Shown piece by piece: positions 1 to 8,827 of a stretch of DNA of 64,000 nt; the stretch's first letter is position 1, and every line of letters starts with the position of its first letter. The position numbers and the translations under genes were made by a program. A model generated the notes under the pieces. The model saw nothing but the letters and a program-made list of their open reading frames with translations. It made no database searches and was not told the origin of the DNA. Source of the stretch: Rhizobium sp. Q54 (GTDB lineage Bacteria > Pseudomonadota > Alphaproteobacteria > Rhizobiales > Xanthobacteraceae); contig CAMDSH010000015.1 of the NCBI GenBank assembly GCA_945907045.1, positions 1-64,000 of the forward strand, given 5' to 3'.

Positions 1-1
1 T

Positions 2-187
2 ACTTTGTGGCTACAGGCGCTCGACCTGAGCGGCCAGTGGACGAGCTATCCGGTGCGGCTGAAAAATTTTGCGAAAGCCAGCGAGGGGCCGCCGACGGAT
101 CCGAAGGTATTCGCCGCCGATCGGCAAAGACTGCAAGAGCAAGCGCGCGCCGAAGCCACCGGCTCCATCCCGCGCGATCACAAGTAA
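2..187 (+). CDS. C-terminal fragment, possibly invasion-associated locus B (IalB) family
   Basis: The reading frame is open from base 2 and ends at TAA, so only the last 61 codons of a gene beginning upstream are present. The fragment reads LDLSGQWTSYPVRLKNFAKA, then a GPPTDPK linker and a charged Q/R/E-rich helix. From memory, rhizobial IalB-family periplasmic proteins end in a similar pattern (a short beta strand, L-x-x-F-x-x-A, then a GPxxDP linker and a coiled tail). The family call is tentative because the diagnostic N-terminal part is outside the window. It converges with hspQ, seven bases separating the two stops. Confidence 0.4.
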   Translation, partial: TLWLQALDLSGQWTSYPVRLKNFAKASEGPPTDPKVFAADRQRLQEQARAEATGSIPRDHK

Positions 188-194
188 CGCCTGC

Positions 195-527
195 TTAATG
201 CATCGTTGAATTGCGCGGCCGATAGCTGCCGCAGCCGTCCTTCTCGAACATCTCGGCGACTTGCGGATGCCGGATCGGGTCGCCCGATGTGTCGGGCAGC
301 AAATTCTGCTCGGAGACGTAGGCGACGTACTCGGTCTGCGAATTCTCGGCGAGCAGATGATAGAACGGCTGGTCCTTGTGCGGGCGCACTTCCGCGGGGA
401 TCGACTCATACCACTCGTCGGTATTGTCGAATTCGGGGTCAATATCGAACACCACGCCGCGGAACGGATAAATCCGATGGCGGACGATCTGGCCGATCTG
501 GAACTTGGCGCTGCGGGTTTTGTTCAT
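195..527 (-). CDS. hspQ: Heat shock protein HspQ
   Basis: The 110-residue product has the HspQ/YccV-like (hemimethylated-DNA-binding-like) fold signature: an N-terminal F-x-I-G-Q-x-V-R-H-R-x-Y-P-F-R-G-V-V-F-D-I-D-P-E-F motif, a central E-W-Y motif, and the D-Q-P-F-Y-H-L-L and Y-V-A-Y-V-S-E-Q-N-L-L segments. Length is normal for the family. In enterobacteria HspQ is a small cytosolic factor that modulates proteolysis and is itself a Lon substrate; that role is carried over by family only. The start is the ATG before NKTRSAKFQIG. It stands alone between the partial gene to the left and the malyl-CoA lyase gene, which is on the same strand upstream. Confidence 0.92.
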   Translation of the reverse strand: MNKTRSAKFQIGQIVRHRIYPFRGVVFDIDPEFDNTDEWYESIPAEVRPHKDQPFYHLLAENSQTEYVAYVSEQNLLPDTSGDPIRHPQVAEMFEKDGCGSYRPRNSTMH

Positions 528-584
528 GCCGCTTCTGAGATAATGCAGAATTGCGTCATAGGCTAGGCCGCCATTGCCTTCAGT

Positions 585-1625
585 TTACAGCCCGTAACGG
601 GCAGCGCTCGCGGGGTCTTTCGCCGCAACCAGCTTGGCGAGATCGACTACGACCTTGGCCTGCTTCCAGGTCGCATCGTCCTGCATCTTGCCGTCGATCA
701 TCACCGCACCCGCGCCGTCCGGCATGGCGGCGAGAATTTTCTGCGCGAAAGCAACTTCCGCCGGATCGGGCGAGAATATTTTCTTGGCGATCTCGATTTG
801 CGATGGGTGCAGTGACCACGCGCCCGCGCATCCCATCAGGAACGCGTTGCGGAATTGCGCTTCGCAGGCGGCGGGATCGGAGAAATCGCCGAACGGTCCA
901 TAGAAGGGTTTTATGCCGGCGGCGGCGCAGGCATCGACCATTTTCGCTGTCGTGTAGTGCCAGAGGTCCTGCTGGAATTTTCCGCGCTCTGCGCTGCCTG
1001 CCGCATCAGCGAGCACAGCGTAATCCGGATGCCCGCCGCCGACGCGCGTCGTCTTCATCGCGCGCGAAGCGGCGAGATCGGCGGGGCCAAGACTCATGCC
1101 GTGCATGCGCGGCGAGGCGGACGCAATCGCTTCGACGTTGTTCACGCCTTGCGCGGTCTCCAGAATGGCGTGGATGAGAATCGGTTTTTTCACCGCGTGC
1201 TTGGCTTCAAGCTGGGCGAGAAGCTGATCGAGATAATGAATGTCCCAGGGCCCATCCACTTTCGGAAGCATGATGACATCGAGCTTGCCGCCGACCGCCC
1301 CGACGATCTCTGTCACGTCGTCGAGCGCCCAGGGCGAATTGAGCGCGTTGATGCGCGTCCACAATCCGGTGGCGCCGTAATCGACCGCCTTCGCCATTTC
1401 GATGAAGCCGCGCCGCGCTGCTTCTTTGGCGTCAATCGGGATGGCGTCTTCGAGATTGCCGAGCACGACATCGACCTGCCGGACGAGGTCGGGCACCTTG
1501 GCGCGCAGCTTTTCCAGCTGCGGCGGTACGAAATGGATCATGCGCTCGAGTTTCACCGGCAGCTCGCGCCACGGCGATGGCGCGCCGATGGCGAGCGGGG
1601 AATAGAACTGGCGCGGGAGTTTCAC
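585..1625 (-). CDS. mcl: (S)-malyl-CoA / beta-methylmalyl-CoA / citramalyl-CoA lyase (HpcH/HpaI family)
   Basis: This is a CitE-like TIM-barrel lyase that cleaves or forms malyl-CoA-type thioesters (for example malyl-CoA to glyoxylate plus acetyl-CoA) with a divalent metal. With a GTG start at 1625 it is 346 residues, close to the 348-residue Chloroflexus enzyme, and blocks such as [68 protein letters not shown] and [16 protein letters not shown] match that subfamily rather than the shorter Methylobacterium MclA form as I remember it. The frame continues upstream to an ATG at 1691, but GTG 1625 has an AAGG ribosome site 11 bases upstream and fits the family N-terminus ([13 protein letters not shown]). 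Divergent from the AEC transporter; two genes from an AMACR-type CoA gene. Confidence 0.88.
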   Translation of the reverse strand: MKLPRQFYSPLAIGAPSPWRELPVKLERMIHFVPPQLEKLRAKVPDLVRQVDVVLGNLEDAIPIDAKEAARRGFIEMAKAVDYGATGLWTRINALNSPWALDDVTEIVGAVGGKLDVIMLPKVDGPWDIHYLDQLLAQLEAKHAVKKPILIHAILETAQGVNNVEAIASASPRMHGMSLGPADLAASRAMKTTRVGGGHPDYAVLADAAGSAERGKFQQDLWHYTTAKMVDACAAAGIKPFYGPFGDFSDPAACEAQFRNAFLMGCAGAWSLHPSQIEIAKKIFSPDPAEVAFAQKILAAMPDGAGAVMIDGKMQDDATWKQAKVVVDLAKLVAAKDPASAARYGL

Positions 1626-1716
1626 GGTCAGGTCCTTCCAAAAATCCAGTCTGCCGTTTAGAGCAATGCAAAGGCCGCGCCAAGTAGACATTAAGTGGGC
1701 GGGCCGGGGCCGTTAA

Positions 1717-2679
1717 ATGATCGAAGTTCTCAATCTGGCGCTGCCGTATTTCGGGCTGATCTTCATTGGTTTTGCCTGCGGCAGGATCAAGAAAATCCCG
1801 GATACCGCGCTCGCCTGGATGAATTTCTTCATCCTCTACGTTGCGCTCCCAGCGCTGTTCTACCGCATTTTGGCAAAAACGCCGTTCGAACAACTGGCGC
1901 AGGTCGATTTCATTTTCGCGACCACGCTGGCGACGTTCTGGGCTTTTGTAGTCTCGTTCGTCATCGGCATCCTGTTCCGGCGCGGGCATATCGCGGAGTC
2001 GACCATCGCCGGGCTCGCGGGCAGCTACGGCAATATCGGCTACATGGGGCCCGGTCTGGCACTGGCGACGCTGGGATCGGAAGCTGCCGTGCCGGTCGCA
2101 CTTATTTTTTGCTTCGACACGCTATTGCTGTTCACGCTAGTGCCGTTCTTGATGGCGTTCGCGGGCTCGCAAAAGCGCGGCTTGGGCGCGACCGCCATCG
2201 ATGTCGGCAAGCGCATTCTGCTGCACCCGCTGATGATCGCGACCGCCTGCGGCGTCGCCTCGGCGGCTTTGCGGTTCGAGCCGCCGGTGGCGCTGGAGCG
2301 GCTGATGCTGTTCCTGCAAAACGCTGCAGCGCCCTGCGCGCTGTTCACGCTCGGCGTGACGGTCGCGTTGCGCCCGCTGAAAAAAGTGCCGTGGGAAGTT
2401 CCGTTCCTCGCCATCGTGAAACTCATCGTGCATCCCATCGTAGTGCTGGTGCTGCTCTCGCTGTTTGGTGTCTTTACGGAATCCTGGGTCTACACCGCCG
2501 TGCTGATGGCGGCGCTGCCGCCCGCGCTCAACGTGTTCGTGTTTGCGCGGCAATACGACACCTGGGTGGAGGAAGCTTCCAGCTCGGTGCTGTTGGGCAC
2601 CGCTGTGTCCGTCGTCACGCTCACGACCGTGATGTGGCTGGTGAAAACGCATAGCCTGCCGCTCGATCTGTTCCGATGA
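1717..2679 (+). CDS. AEC (auxin efflux carrier) family transporter
   Basis: A 320-residue inner-membrane protein with about ten hydrophobic segments and no signal peptide. The AEC family hallmarks are an N-terminal block (LPYFGLIFIGFACGR), the LAGSYGNIGYMGPGL motif near residue 105, and the C-terminal ALPPALNVFVFARQYD segment. Members export or take up carboxylates and related anions (malonate, malate, auxin); the substrate cannot be read from sequence. Its position between a malyl-CoA lyase and a CoA racemase/transferase makes an organic acid a reasonable guess. The next gene starts 11 bases after its stop, suggesting co-transcription. Confidence 0.85.
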   Translation: MIEVLNLALPYFGLIFIGFACGRIKKIPDTALAWMNFFILYVALPALFYRILAKTPFEQLAQVDFIFATTLATFWAFVVSFVIGILFRRGHIAESTIAGLAGSYGNIGYMGPGLALATLGSEAAVPVALIFCFDTLLLFTLVPFLMAFAGSQKRGLGATAIDVGKRILLHPLMIATACGVASAALRFEPPVALERLMLFLQNAAAPCALFTLGVTVALRPLKKVPWEVPFLAIVKLIVHPIVVLVLLSLFGVFTESWVYTAVLMAALPPALNVFVFARQYDTWVEEASSSVLLGTAVSVVTLTTVMWLVKTHSLPLDLFR

Positions 2680-2690
2680 TAGTGTGAGCG

Positions 2691-3785
2691 ATGCAACCGC
2701 TGTCCGGCCTTCTCGTTCTGGATTTTACGACGCTGCTGCCCGGCCCGCTGGCGGCGCTGATGCTGGTGGAAGCCGGCGCCGAAGTGATCAAGATCGAGCG
2801 CCCCGAAGGCGAGGACATGCGCCGCTTCTTGCCGGACTGGGACGGCGACAGCGCGGCCTTCGCGCTGCTCAATCGCGGCAAGAAAAATCTCACGCTCGAT
2901 CTTAAAAGCGATGCGGATCGCGCCATGCTCGTGCCACTGCTGGAGCGCGCGGATATTCTGATCGAGCAATTCCGCCCCGGCGTGATGGCGCGGCTCGGCC
3001 TCGATTACGAGAGCGTGCGTAAAATAAATCCGCGCGTCGTCTATTGCTCGATCTCCGGATACGGCCAGAAGGGCCCGCGCGAGAGTGAGGCGGGCCACGA
3101 CATCAATTACATCGGCGCGACCGGCCTGCTCGATCTGCAATCGGGGCCGCCTGGGCAGCCCATCGTACCGCCCGCGCTGATCGCCGACATCGCCGGCGGC
3201 AGCTTTCCCGCCGTCATCAATATTCTGCTGGCGCTCCGCGCCCGCGAGCAAAGCGGGCAGGGCTGTTATCTCGACATCGCCATGACCGACGCGATGTTTT
3301 CCTTTGCCGTATTCGCGCAGGCAACGGGACAGGCGAGCGGGAAATTTCCAAAATCCGGGGAGCTTTTCATCGCGGGCGGCTCGCCGCGCTATCAGCTATA
3401 TCCAACGAAAGACGGCAAGCTGATCGCCTGCGGCGCTCTGGAGCAGAAATTCTGGGAAGCGTTCACAGCGGCGATTGGACTGCCCCGCGAACTCATCGAC
3501 GACAAGCGCGATCCGAACGCGACCAAGATTGCGATTGGAAAACTCATCAAGGCGCGAACGTCAGATGAATGGCGTCCCGTTTTCGCCAAGGCTGACTGCT
3601 GCGCCACCATCGTTGCTACCTTGGAAGAAGCGTTGCGCGATCCGCATTTCGTTCAGCGCGGACTATTCGCGCATGACGTGAGCGGCGCGGCGGGCAAAGT
3701 GATGCTGGCGCTGCCGTTGCCCATCGATTCGGGATTCCGTGCCAAATCCGGCGCCAAGCCAACCCCGAAACTTGGAAAATTCTAA
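2691..3785 (+). CDS. CaiB/BaiF (class III CoA-transferase) fold protein, alpha-methylacyl-CoA racemase type
   Basis: The 364-residue protein has the class III CoA-transferase fold: an N-terminal LSGLLVLDFTTLLPGPLAA block, GAEVIKIERPEGED, and NRGKKNLTLDLK. The three positions that serve catalysis in alpha-methylacyl-CoA racemases appear conserved: His136 in AGHDINY, Asp166 in ADIAGG and Glu251 in LEQKFW. That favours epimerisation of 2-methyl branched acyl-CoA esters over CoA transfer, though annotation pipelines usually label this group only CaiB/BaiF. It likely forms an operon with the AEC gene upstream; its stop overlaps the convergent UbiH-like gene by four bases. Confidence 0.82.
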   Translation: MQPLSGLLVLDFTTLLPGPLAALMLVEAGAEVIKIERPEGEDMRRFLPDWDGDSAAFALLNRGKKNLTLDLKSDADRAMLVPLLERADILIEQFRPGVMARLGLDYESVRKINPRVVYCSISGYGQKGPRESEAGHDINYIGATGLLDLQSGPPGQPIVPPALIADIAGGSFPAVINILLALRAREQSGQGCYLDIAMTDAMFSFAVFAQATGQASGKFPKSGELFIAGGSPRYQLYPTKDGKLIACGALEQKFWEAFTAAIGLPRELIDDKRDPNATKIAIGKLIKARTSDEWRPVFAKADCCATIVATLEEALRDPHFVQRGLFAHDVSGAAGKVMLALPLPIDSGFRAKSGAKPTPKLGKF

Positions 3786-4987
3786 AGCGCTTCGCCGCGC
3801 ATCAGGCGCGGTTGCGACGCGGTGGGCGCGACGCCCTCGCGCATCACCGCGCGCCGCAGCGGCCCGATACGGTCGAGCAGATAAAGCCCCAGTCCGCGCG
3901 CGCCCTGCACAGGCAGGAAATCCGACAGCAGCGAGCGGTTGAGCAGATCGATGGCCAGCGTGCGCGGCTTGATGTCCTTGCGGCGGAGGTCGTCGTAACG
4001 CGCGAGCATTTCCGGAACGCCGCCGCCTTCGGCCACGAGTTCGCCGATGGTGGCGGCATCGCGCAAACCCAGATTAAGCCCCTGCGCGCCGATCGGCGGC
4101 ATGACATGCGCAGCTTCGCCAACCAATGCAATGCGGTTTTGCCCGAACGTTTGCGCCGTTGCGATATGCAGCGGAAACAATCCCCGGCTTCCCTCGACGG
4201 CGATTTTGCCGAGAATGGAATGCGAGCGCCGCTCGATTTCCATCGACAGGGCCATGTCGTCGAGCGCGGATATTTTCTCCGCCGTAGCGGGATCTAGCAC
4301 CCAGACGAGGCTTGAACGGTTTCCGGGTAGTGGCACCAGTGTGAACGGTCCCGACGCGGTGTGAAATTCGGTTGAGATATTGTTGTGCGCGCGCGTATGG
4401 CTGAACGAGAGCGCTAGCGCCGATTGTGGATAGTCGCGCTCGTCCATTTCGATTCCGGCGGACTGACGGCAGAGCGAGCGCCGCCCGTCCGCGCCGATAA
4501 TCAGGGTTGCGGAAATGCTGTTTCCGCTTTTGAGTGAAACTCTCGCGGCGTCATCGCCCGTTGTGGCCGCCTCTGCTTCTTCTTCGATCCGCCGCAGTGA
4601 CGGCAGTTCACTGGCGCGTGCCTCCAGCGCAGCGACAAGATGACGGTTCTCGATGTTCTGACCGAAAGCGTCGAGGCCGATCTCGCTGCAATCGAATTTC
4701 ACTTCCGGCGCGCGCACCAGCCGCCCGGTATCATCGACGATGCGCATCACGCGCAAGGGCGCTGCGTGTTCGCGGCAGCGCGCCCACACGCCAAGCATGT
4801 CCAAGGCGGTGACGGAACTCGCCAGCAACGCCGTGGTGCGCGTATCCGGGCGGGCGGGGGGCTTGGCGATAAGCGCGGTCTCGATGCCAGCGCCCGCCAG
4901 CGCGATAGCGGCCGTGAGCCCGGCTGGCCCGCCGCCAACCACGATCACCTGCGCCGTTTGGCCCTTTATGACGCTGTTTTTTGCCAT
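3782..4987 (-). CDS. UbiH/UbiF/COQ6-family FAD-dependent hydroxylase
   Basis: A class A flavoprotein monooxygenase likely to act in ring hydroxylation, most plausibly ubiquinone biosynthesis. Seen are the FAD-binding GGGPAGLTAAIALAGAGIE dinucleotide fold at the N-terminus, the central LIIGADGRRS (DG) motif, and the C-terminal VGEAAHVMPPIGAQGLNLGLRDA block, in which the usual GD is GE. The chosen start (ATG 4987, MAKNSVIKG) has GGGAG upstream and gives 401 residues, normal for the family; the frame extends ten codons further upstream. Which ring position it hydroxylates is not decidable from sequence. Divergent from the DUF2182 gene. Confidence 0.82.
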   Translation of the reverse strand: MAKNSVIKGQTAQVIVVGGGPAGLTAAIALAGAGIETALIAKPPARPDTRTTALLASSVTALDMLGVWARCREHAAPLRVMRIVDDTGRLVRAPEVKFDCSEIGLDAFGQNIENRHLVAALEARASELPSLRRIEEEAEAATTGDDAARVSLKSGNSISATLIIGADGRRSLCRQSAGIEMDERDYPQSALALSFSHTRAHNNISTEFHTASGPFTLVPLPGNRSSLVWVLDPATAEKISALDDMALSMEIERRSHSILGKIAVEGSRGLFPLHIATAQTFGQNRIALVGEAAHVMPPIGAQGLNLGLRDAATIGELVAEGGGVPEMLARYDDLRRKDIKPRTLAIDLLNRSLLSDFLPVQGARGLGLYLLDRIGPLRRAVMREGVAPTASQPRLMRGEAL

Positions 4988-5093
4988 AACGCTCCCGGAA
5001 TTAACCTCCGGTAGCACGGGCTGGCAACGGCGGAAACCATCGGCAAGGCTTCCAATTTCGCTCGCGCCCTCGATGCGCTAGGACAAAAGGGTC

Positions 5094-5912
5094 ATGACCG
5101 CTGCGCACAGCCACTCGCTTACGCATCTGCCGCCCGCCGCCACGCGGCTCGGACATGCTTTTGCGCGGCCGAAAATCATCGCCATTGTTTGCGTCGTCGC
5201 GCTGACATCGCTCGGCTGGGGCACACTCGGTCTGATGTCGGCGGAGCAATCATTTCTGTCCGCGCTGTGCCGCCCGGCGGCGGGTTTAACCGGCGTCTCC
5301 GGCGCGGCGATGATCTGGCTGATGTGGTGTGCGATGACGCTCGCCATGATGCTTCCCACCGCGGGCGGGATGATCTGGACCTATGCGGAGATCGCAGACA
5401 CCGCCGTGAAAAAAGGCGAGCGCATTGTTTCGCCGCTCACGCTGGCGGCGGGTTACGCCACGGTGTGGCTCGGTTTCGCCGCCGTTGCTGCCGCGTTGCA
5501 GGCGGCGCTGATCCGTGCGGGTGTTCTAACGCCAACATTCGCTGCATCGAGCGCGCTATTGTCCGGCGCGATTTTCATCTCCGCCGGTGCGTATCAATTC
5601 TCCGAATTCAAACACGTCTGCTTGAAAGCCTGCCAGCAGCCGTTCCAGTTCTTCTTCGTCAACTGGACGACAAGCGCGCGCGGCGTGTTCCGTCTTGGAT
5701 TTCGCCAAGGTCTCTTTTGCCTTGGGTGTTGTTGGGCGATGATGCTGGTGATGTTCGCGGCCGGCGCAATGAACGTGGTGTGGATGGCGGCGCTCGGCGC
5801 GATCATGACCATCGAGAAGATGTCGACGAACGTGCGATTTACCCGCGCCGTGGGATTTGCTTTTGTCGGTATCGGGGCCGCCTTCATCGCATCGGTGTTT
5901 TTCGCAAGTTGA
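5094..5912 (+). CDS. DUF2182 predicted metal-binding integral membrane protein
   Basis: The 272-residue protein has about six membrane-spanning segments and the DUF2182 signatures: MIWLMWCAMTLAMMLPTAGGM in the first third, a conserved CLKACQQP segment, and the CLGCCWAMMLVMFAAGAMN block that supplies cysteines and methionines. The family is predicted to bind metal but has no established function. It is followed after 18 bases by a DUF1326 gene; the two families are repeatedly found side by side, which suggests a joint membrane function. Confidence 0.85.
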   Translation: MTAAHSHSLTHLPPAATRLGHAFARPKIIAIVCVVALTSLGWGTLGLMSAEQSFLSALCRPAAGLTGVSGAAMIWLMWCAMTLAMMLPTAGGMIWTYAEIADTAVKKGERIVSPLTLAAGYATVWLGFAAVAAALQAALIRAGVLTPTFAASSALLSGAIFISAGAYQFSEFKHVCLKACQQPFQFFFVNWTTSARGVFRLGFRQGLFCLGCCWAMMLVMFAAGAMNVVWMAALGAIMTIEKMSTNVRFTRAVGFAFVGIGAAFIASVFFAS

Positions 5913-5930
5913 GAGTCGGGAGTAGATCGC

Positions 5931-6542
5931 GTGTCTGAGAAATGGACGTTGAAGGGCGAGATGGCGCTGTCGTGCAGCTGCACGGTGTTCTGCCCGTGCG
6001 TGCTCTCGCTCGGCGATCACCCCCCGACCGAGAGCCGCTGCCAGACCTGGGCCGGCATCCGCATCGACGACGGGCATTTCGACGCGGTCGATCTCGGCGG
6101 TATCAACGTCGGAATTATGATGGACCTGCCCGGCATCATGTCGCGCGGCAACTGGACAGCGGCGCTGTTCATCGACGAGAAAGCGCCGATCCAGGCGGTG
6201 AAGGGTCTTACCCGCATTTTCACCGGGCGCGTCGGCGGCACCACGCATCTTTTATCCATTCTGGTCGGCAGTTTTCTCGGCGTGCGTCAGGTACCGATTA
6301 GTTACGAAACCAAAGGCGAGACGCGCATCGTGCGGATCGAGAAATATGTCGATGGAGAGATCACACCGGTGCGCGGCAAGGAAACCGGCAAGAACGTCAC
6401 CATCCGCAACAGCGAATACTGGATCGCGCCCGACGTGATCGTCGCGCGCGCCGATAAATCGCGCTTCCGCGGGTTTGGCCGCAACTGGAATCTCGCCGGC
6501 CGTTCGGCGGAAATCTGCAAACTCGACTGGGGCAATGAATAA
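5931..6542 (+). CDS. DUF1326 domain-containing protein
   Basis: A 203-residue soluble protein starting at GTG. The DUF1326 signature is plain: W-x-L-x-G-E-x-x-x-S-C-S-C-T-V-F-C-P-C near residues 5-23, where four cysteines (C-x-C then C-x-C) form a probable metal or thiol site, followed by a middle domain ending in IRNSEYWIAPDV. No signal peptide or membrane segment is apparent. It is co-transcribed with DUF2182 upstream, and its last codons overlap the pcs start by eight bases, so translation is probably coupled. Function unknown. Confidence 0.85.
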   Translation: MSEKWTLKGEMALSCSCTVFCPCVLSLGDHPPTESRCQTWAGIRIDDGHFDAVDLGGINVGIMMDLPGIMSRGNWTAALFIDEKAPIQAVKGLTRIFTGRVGGTTHLLSILVGSFLGVRQVPISYETKGETRIVRIEKYVDGEITPVRGKETGKNVTIRNSEYWIAPDVIVARADKSRFRGFGRNWNLAGRSAEICKLDWGNE

Positions 6543-7212
6543 AGCCCGCGCATTCACCGTTCATCTGCTGACCGCGTCCGGCGCGGCCTTCGCATTTTTT
6601 GCGCTTATCCTCGCGGCCAAGCGCGAATGGTCGGCGATGTTTCTCATGCTCGGCATCGCGCTGGTGGTCGATGGCATCGACGGTCCGCTGGCGCGGCGGC
6701 TGAAAGTCGCCGAGACGCTGCCGCGCTGGTCGGGCGACACCCTCGATCTGGTGGTGGATTTTCTCTGTTACGTGTTTGTGCCGGCTTACGCCATCGCCGC
6801 CAGCGGATATTTGCCGAGCGGACTGGCGATACCCTGCGGCGCGCTCGTGACCATCACCGGCGCGCTTTATTTTTCCGACCGCAACATGAAAACCGGCGAC
6901 AATCACTTTCGCGGCTTTCCGGCGGTGTGGAACGCGGCGGCGTTTTATCTGTTCCTGTTGCAGCCGGCGCCGTGGATCGCCGTTGCGATGGTCGCGATCC
7001 TTGCGGCATTGACCTTCGTTCCCATCCACTTCGTTCATCCGTTGCGTGTGCGGCGTTTGCGCGCGTTGAACATTGCGTTGCTCACCGTATGGTCGGTGCT
7101 GGCGCTCGCCGCCGTCGGGCGCGATCTCGATCCCGGCTTCTGGGTGACAACCGGGCTTTGCACCATCGCGGTTTACTTCTTCGCCGCGGGCCTGCGCCGC
7201 AACCCGGCTTAA
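6535..7212 (+). CDS. pcs: Phosphatidylcholine synthase (CDP-diacylglycerol:choline type)
   Basis: This inner-membrane enzyme condenses choline with CDP-diacylglycerol to make phosphatidylcholine directly. The CDP-alcohol phosphotransferase motif is complete: D-G-I-D-G-P-L-A-R-R at about residues 45-54, then a G and the L-D-L-V-V-D aspartates. The product is 225 residues with about seven hydrophobic segments, near the family norm of about 240. The ATG at 6535 lies inside the preceding DUF1326 gene in another frame and begins MNKARAFTVHLLTASG, as in rhizobial Pcs. The enzyme is characteristic of plant- and host-associated alphaproteobacteria. Choline must come from uptake or breakdown; no choline genes are in the window. 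Confidence 0.92.
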   Translation: MNKARAFTVHLLTASGAAFAFFALILAAKREWSAMFLMLGIALVVDGIDGPLARRLKVAETLPRWSGDTLDLVVDFLCYVFVPAYAIAASGYLPSGLAIPCGALVTITGALYFSDRNMKTGDNHFRGFPAVWNAAAFYLFLLQPAPWIAVAMVAILAALTFVPIHFVHPLRVRRLRALNIALLTVWSVLALAAVGRDLDPGFWVTTGLCTIAVYFFAAGLRRNPA

Positions 7213-7225
7213 AATAGGGAAGCCG

Positions 7226-7969
7226 ATGCTGGAACTTCTTGCCGATCCGCACGCCTGGGCAGCTCTCGTCACGCTGACGGTGCTGGAAATCGTCCTCGGC
7301 ATCGATAATCTCGTTTTCATTTCCGTTCTGGTCGCGCGGCTTCCCAAGCGGCAGGCCGACCGCGCGCGCAAGATCGGCCTCGCACTTGCCTTCGTGTTCC
7401 GCGTCATTCTGCTGGCGGGTCTGACCTGGATTATGGGGCTGACCCAGCCAATCTTGCAGGCCTACAGTTTTGCTTTGTCCTGGCGCGATATCATCCTGAT
7501 CGGCGGCGGGCTGTTCCTGATCGCAAAAGGAACGCACGAGATCCACTCGGAAGTCGAGGCGCGATCCGGCAGCGCACCCGTGGCCAGCACGCGCAAGGCA
7601 TTTGCGCTGGTGATCGGACAACTGATCGTCGTCGATCTTGTCTTCTCGCTCGATTCCATCATCACCGCGATCGGCATGGCCGAAGAGATCGAGATCATGA
7701 TCGCGGCAGTGGCCATCGCGATGGTGGTGATGTACGCGGCGTCCGGCCCGGTCGCGGGATTCATCGCGCGCCATCCGACCACCAAAATGCTGGCGCTGGC
7801 GTTCCTGCTGCTCATCGGCATAGCGCTGATCGGCGACGGACTGCGCTTCCATATCCCGCGCGGTTACATCTACTTCGCGATGGCCTTCGCGGCGGCCGTG
7901 GAAGTGTTTAATGTGATGGCGAGCGCAAGCCGCCGTAAGAAAGCCAAGCAACCGGCGCGGCGAAAGTAA
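7226..7969 (+). CDS. TerC family integral membrane protein
   Basis: A 247-residue membrane protein with the TerC family hallmarks: LEIVLGIDNLVFISVL near residue 20 (acidic E and D in a membrane helix), RVILLAGLTWIM, and a second acidic pair VVDLVFSLDSIITAIG near residue 140. These acidic helices are thought to handle divalent cations; several relatives export manganese during metal loading of exported proteins. The tail is basic and cytoplasmic. It starts 13 bases after pcs and is probably in the same transcript. Confidence 0.87.
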   Translation: MLELLADPHAWAALVTLTVLEIVLGIDNLVFISVLVARLPKRQADRARKIGLALAFVFRVILLAGLTWIMGLTQPILQAYSFALSWRDIILIGGGLFLIAKGTHEIHSEVEARSGSAPVASTRKAFALVIGQLIVVDLVFSLDSIITAIGMAEEIEIMIAAVAIAMVVMYAASGPVAGFIARHPTTKMLALAFLLLIGIALIGDGLRFHIPRGYIYFAMAFAAAVEVFNVMASASRRKKAKQPARRK

Positions 7970-7986
7970 TCCTTCAGGAGAACATC

Positions 7987-8721
7987 ATGCCCTGTCCCGT
8001 GCTGCTCATCGCCGGCGGTAGCCGCGGCATCGGCGCTGCGGCGGCAAAGCTTGCCGGCGCGCGCGGCTACGATGTGGCGGTGAATTACCTGAGCAATGCG
8101 AATGCGGCGGCCAGCGTCGTCGCGACGGTGAAAGCGGCGGGCGGCAATTCCATCGCCATTCAGGGCGACATGGCGCGCGAGGACGAGATTGCGCGCGTAT
8201 TCAACGAAGCTGCGAAACTCGGCCCGCTCACCCATCTTATTCACTCGTCCGGCGTCACCGGCAAGAATTCCCGTCTCGATGCGGTTGAAACAAAAACCAT
8301 TCAGGAGACGATCGACGTCAATACGTTCGGCGCGCTGATTTTCCTGCGCGAGGCCGTGCGCCGTATGTCCACCAAACACGGCGGCAAAGGAGGCTCGATC
8401 GTGATGCTATCCTCGATGGCGGCGGTGATCGGCGGCGTCAACGAATACACCTGGTACGCGGCGGCGAAGGCGGCAGTCGATACCATGGTGATCGGAGTCG
8501 CGCGCGAGGTTGCGAAGGAGGGCATCCGCATCAACGCGGTCTCGCCCGGCGCCATCGACACCGACATCCATGAGCCCGGCCGGCTGGAGCGGATCATGCC
8601 CAACTTGCCGATGGGCCGCCCCGGCACGGCGGAGGAAGTCGCGGAGGCGATCCTGTTCCTGCTCTCGGATGCCGCGTCCTATATCACCGGCGCAACCCTG
8701 AACGTTTCTGGCGGGCGGTAA
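7987..8721 (+). CDS. SDR family NAD(P)-dependent oxidoreductase
   Basis: A classical short-chain dehydrogenase of 244 residues. The cofactor-binding motif is GGSRGIGAAAAKLAG at residues 10-24, a catalytic Ser lies in VMLSSMAAV, and the YxxxK pair is in TWYAAAKAAVD. The carboxyl end ITGATLNVSGGR is typical of the FabG-like group. A ribosome site (AGGAGAAC) precedes the ATG. The substrate cannot be assigned; SDRs of this kind reduce or oxidise many ketones and alcohols. Confidence 0.85.
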   Translation: MPCPVLLIAGGSRGIGAAAAKLAGARGYDVAVNYLSNANAAASVVATVKAAGGNSIAIQGDMAREDEIARVFNEAAKLGPLTHLIHSSGVTGKNSRLDAVETKTIQETIDVNTFGALIFLREAVRRMSTKHGGKGGSIVMLSSMAAVIGGVNEYTWYAAAKAAVDTMVIGVAREVAKEGIRINAVSPGAIDTDIHEPGRLERIMPNLPMGRPGTAEEVAEAILFLLSDAASYITGATLNVSGGR

Positions 8722-8827
8722 GACGATAGCAGGCCCGTCTTGTGTTCGCCGGAGCGGCCCCTATGATCGCGCCCGAATTGCCCATTCAAAAAATCCAGAC
8801 AACAAGCAAGTAACACGGGAGAATATC

